From Gnetum montanum (taxonomy: Eukaryota > Streptophyta > Gnetopsida > Gnetales > Gnetaceae): DNA of 59,152 nt. The DNA lies in NCBI GenBank assembly GCA_015680685.1, contig MNCI01017969.1, forward strand, positions 305,628 through 364,779, written 5' to 3'. The notes under the pieces are model-generated. The model made no database searches and was not told where the DNA came from. It saw only the letters and a list, made by a program, of their open reading frames with translations. The translations under genes were made by a program, and so were the position numbers. The first letter of the stretch is position 1. The number at the start of each line of letters is the position of its first letter. This document shows, in pieces, positions 58,241 to 59,152 of the stretch.

Positions 58241-58467
58241 TTCTTAGATAGATTAATGACAACAAACGACAAGATCTAAAAGACGACGGCCAAATAGAAT
58301 TATGATTGGGCTTTTTACCCTGTAGGATTCCAAAGGAATCGTTGCTGTGACCAATCTACACCACACGATTTTTCGTAAACTTCCCTAGAGATATTACATT
58401 TATGTTTTTATGGACATGGGTATGGATCGCTTACAGGGCTACCCATAAAATACAAATCGGAGGTTTA

Positions 58468-58486
58468 GACCCTCCTTCTAGCGCCA
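58468..58486 (-). promoter_or_regulatory. Primer binding site of element E
   Basis: The minus strand reads TGGCGCTAGAAGGAGGGTC, starting 6 bases after the LTR end. TGG at its start pairs with the CCA end of a tRNA. I cannot name the tRNA with confidence. The same site, decayed, is in G. Confidence 0.6.
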
Positions 58487-58492
58487 GAAAAA

Positions 58493-58665
58493 TGTAATGA
58501 CGGAAAACATCGGTTGCTGGAAAATACCAAACGAAGATCCATGTACACAGTCTTAACCGCGGATTCATTTTCTCCAGCATGGCCCTCGTATGAATCTATG
58601 GTTAAGACTGTGTACACGAATCTTCATTCGGTATTTTCCAGTGATCGATGTTTTTCTTCGTTACA
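58493..58665. repeat. 173-bp palindromic U5 end replacing the 5' LTR of element E
   Basis: The left arm starts TGTAATGACGGAAAACATC and the right arm ends CGATGTTTTTCTTCGTTACA. They are inverted copies of the U5 end with about 10-15% difference, around a loop of about 30 bases (TTTTCTCCAGCATGGCCCTC). No U3 or R is present. PBS adjoins the left arm and the target duplication ATCCT adjoins the right arm. Confidence 0.85.
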
Positions 58666-58670
58666 ATCCT

Positions 58671-59152
58671 GTGCCATAATAGTAGGATCTAAAAATGAGG
58701 AATGCAACACACACTAGGAACACATGTAATGGAGGTAGCACAACAACAAGCATGAAGGCCATAGAGATAAGCATTGATGTAGGATGTGTCAGAACTCAAA
58801 CATGTTTGTTCAATTCATATGAACTTTATAATGATTTAATTAAAAAATAAAATTTATTATTATAAATTAAGAAACAAGGTTTATTTAGATTACAACCTTT
58901 TTTTTAGAAATGGGTAGGTTTATGGTTTCAAAATGGGAGAATTCATAATCATAAAACCTTACTTTCAGGAATTTAAAATTTTCAATTAAAGTTATAATCT
59001 CCCATGAAGGTCATAAATAGACCTCCTTGATATTTGTAGGGTTATAATTAATAAGGAGACACTTTCCAAATGAGGCTTAAAGGTCTCATAACTTCCACGA
59101 AAGTTATAACTCCCAAGGAAGTTATAAATTTATATTCCTAAGATATTGGTAA
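58671..59152. other. Flank right of element E
   Basis: AT-rich sequence with repeated words around CTCCCAAGGAAGTTATAA near the end (58990-59130). No gene is recognised. Confidence 0.4.

Larger units (their letters stand above)
47180..58665 (-). mobile_element. Element E: Tat/Ogre-like element with antisense gene, without RT/integrase
   Basis: On the minus strand: hairpin U5 end (58665-58493), PBS, gag, protease, then no RT, RNase H or integrase. A convergent seven-exon gene on the plus strand follows, then the 24-bp array, the 3' region, the PPT and a 1616-bp 3' LTR. ATCCT at 47175-47179 and 58666-58670 is a perfect target duplication, so the whole block inserted as one unit. Tat-lineage elements are known to carry extra ORFs in either orientation. 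E must have used RT and integrase from a relative such as A. Confidence 0.85.

Noticed and set aside
47180-58665. Element E as two separate LTR insertions that captured host genes between them
   Set aside because: The perfect ATCCT duplication at the outer borders, and PBS, gag, protease and PPT in the right order, show one insertion.

Overview
The window looks like intergenic DNA from a large plant genome. It is AT-rich and built almost entirely of nested, decayed Ty3/gypsy LTR retrotransposons. There are no rRNA or tRNA genes, no operons and no intact single-copy host gene. Stops at former Gln, Trp and Arg codons, together with CpG loss, fit decay of heavily methylated plant DNA. A gymnosperm or similar giant genome is plausible, but the sequence alone cannot fix the species.

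Two retrotransposon families are present. Family 1 is Tat/Ogre-like: a second, archaeal-type RNase H after the first, an LTR starting TGAAACACC and ending in TTACA, a PPT AAAGAGGGG, and a 3' region with an array of 24-bp motifs. Family 2 is Athila-like: LTRs of about 870 bp with ends TGATGA...TCATCA, and a long extra ORF downstream of pol.

Layout. Element A (family 1, +, off the left edge to 6740) sits inside the integrase of element B (family 2, +, 6741-13804). Old family-1 remnant F (+, 14986 to about 18510) follows. Then comes old family-1 element G (-, about 18600-43572). Its gag is split by element D (family 2, +, 19750-27709, no pol) and its 5' LTR is split by element C (family 2, +, 29288-42516). 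Host-like AT-rich DNA with one inverted family-2 R-U5 fragment covers 43573-47174. Element E (family 1, -, 47180-58665) is flanked by a perfect 5-bp duplication, ATCCT.

Four points stand out. (1) E carries a seven-exon antisense gene (50597-53903 +). All six introns join in phase and give a 930-codon frame, decayed by stops. E has no RT or integrase. (2) A 24-bp motif array with conserved unit order lies just upstream of that antisense gene in E and downstream of pol in A. (3) In B, C and D the spacer between pol (or gag) and the extra ORF contains a second copy of the element's own U3 motifs plus a TATA box, and these motifs co-vary with the LTR of each element. This suggests a dedicated internal promoter for the extra ORF. 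(4) The outer end of both E and C is a head-to-head palindrome of R-U5 or U5 sequence without U3, so both outer termini of each insertion are U5 ends. This points to snap-back during reverse transcription followed by normal integration.
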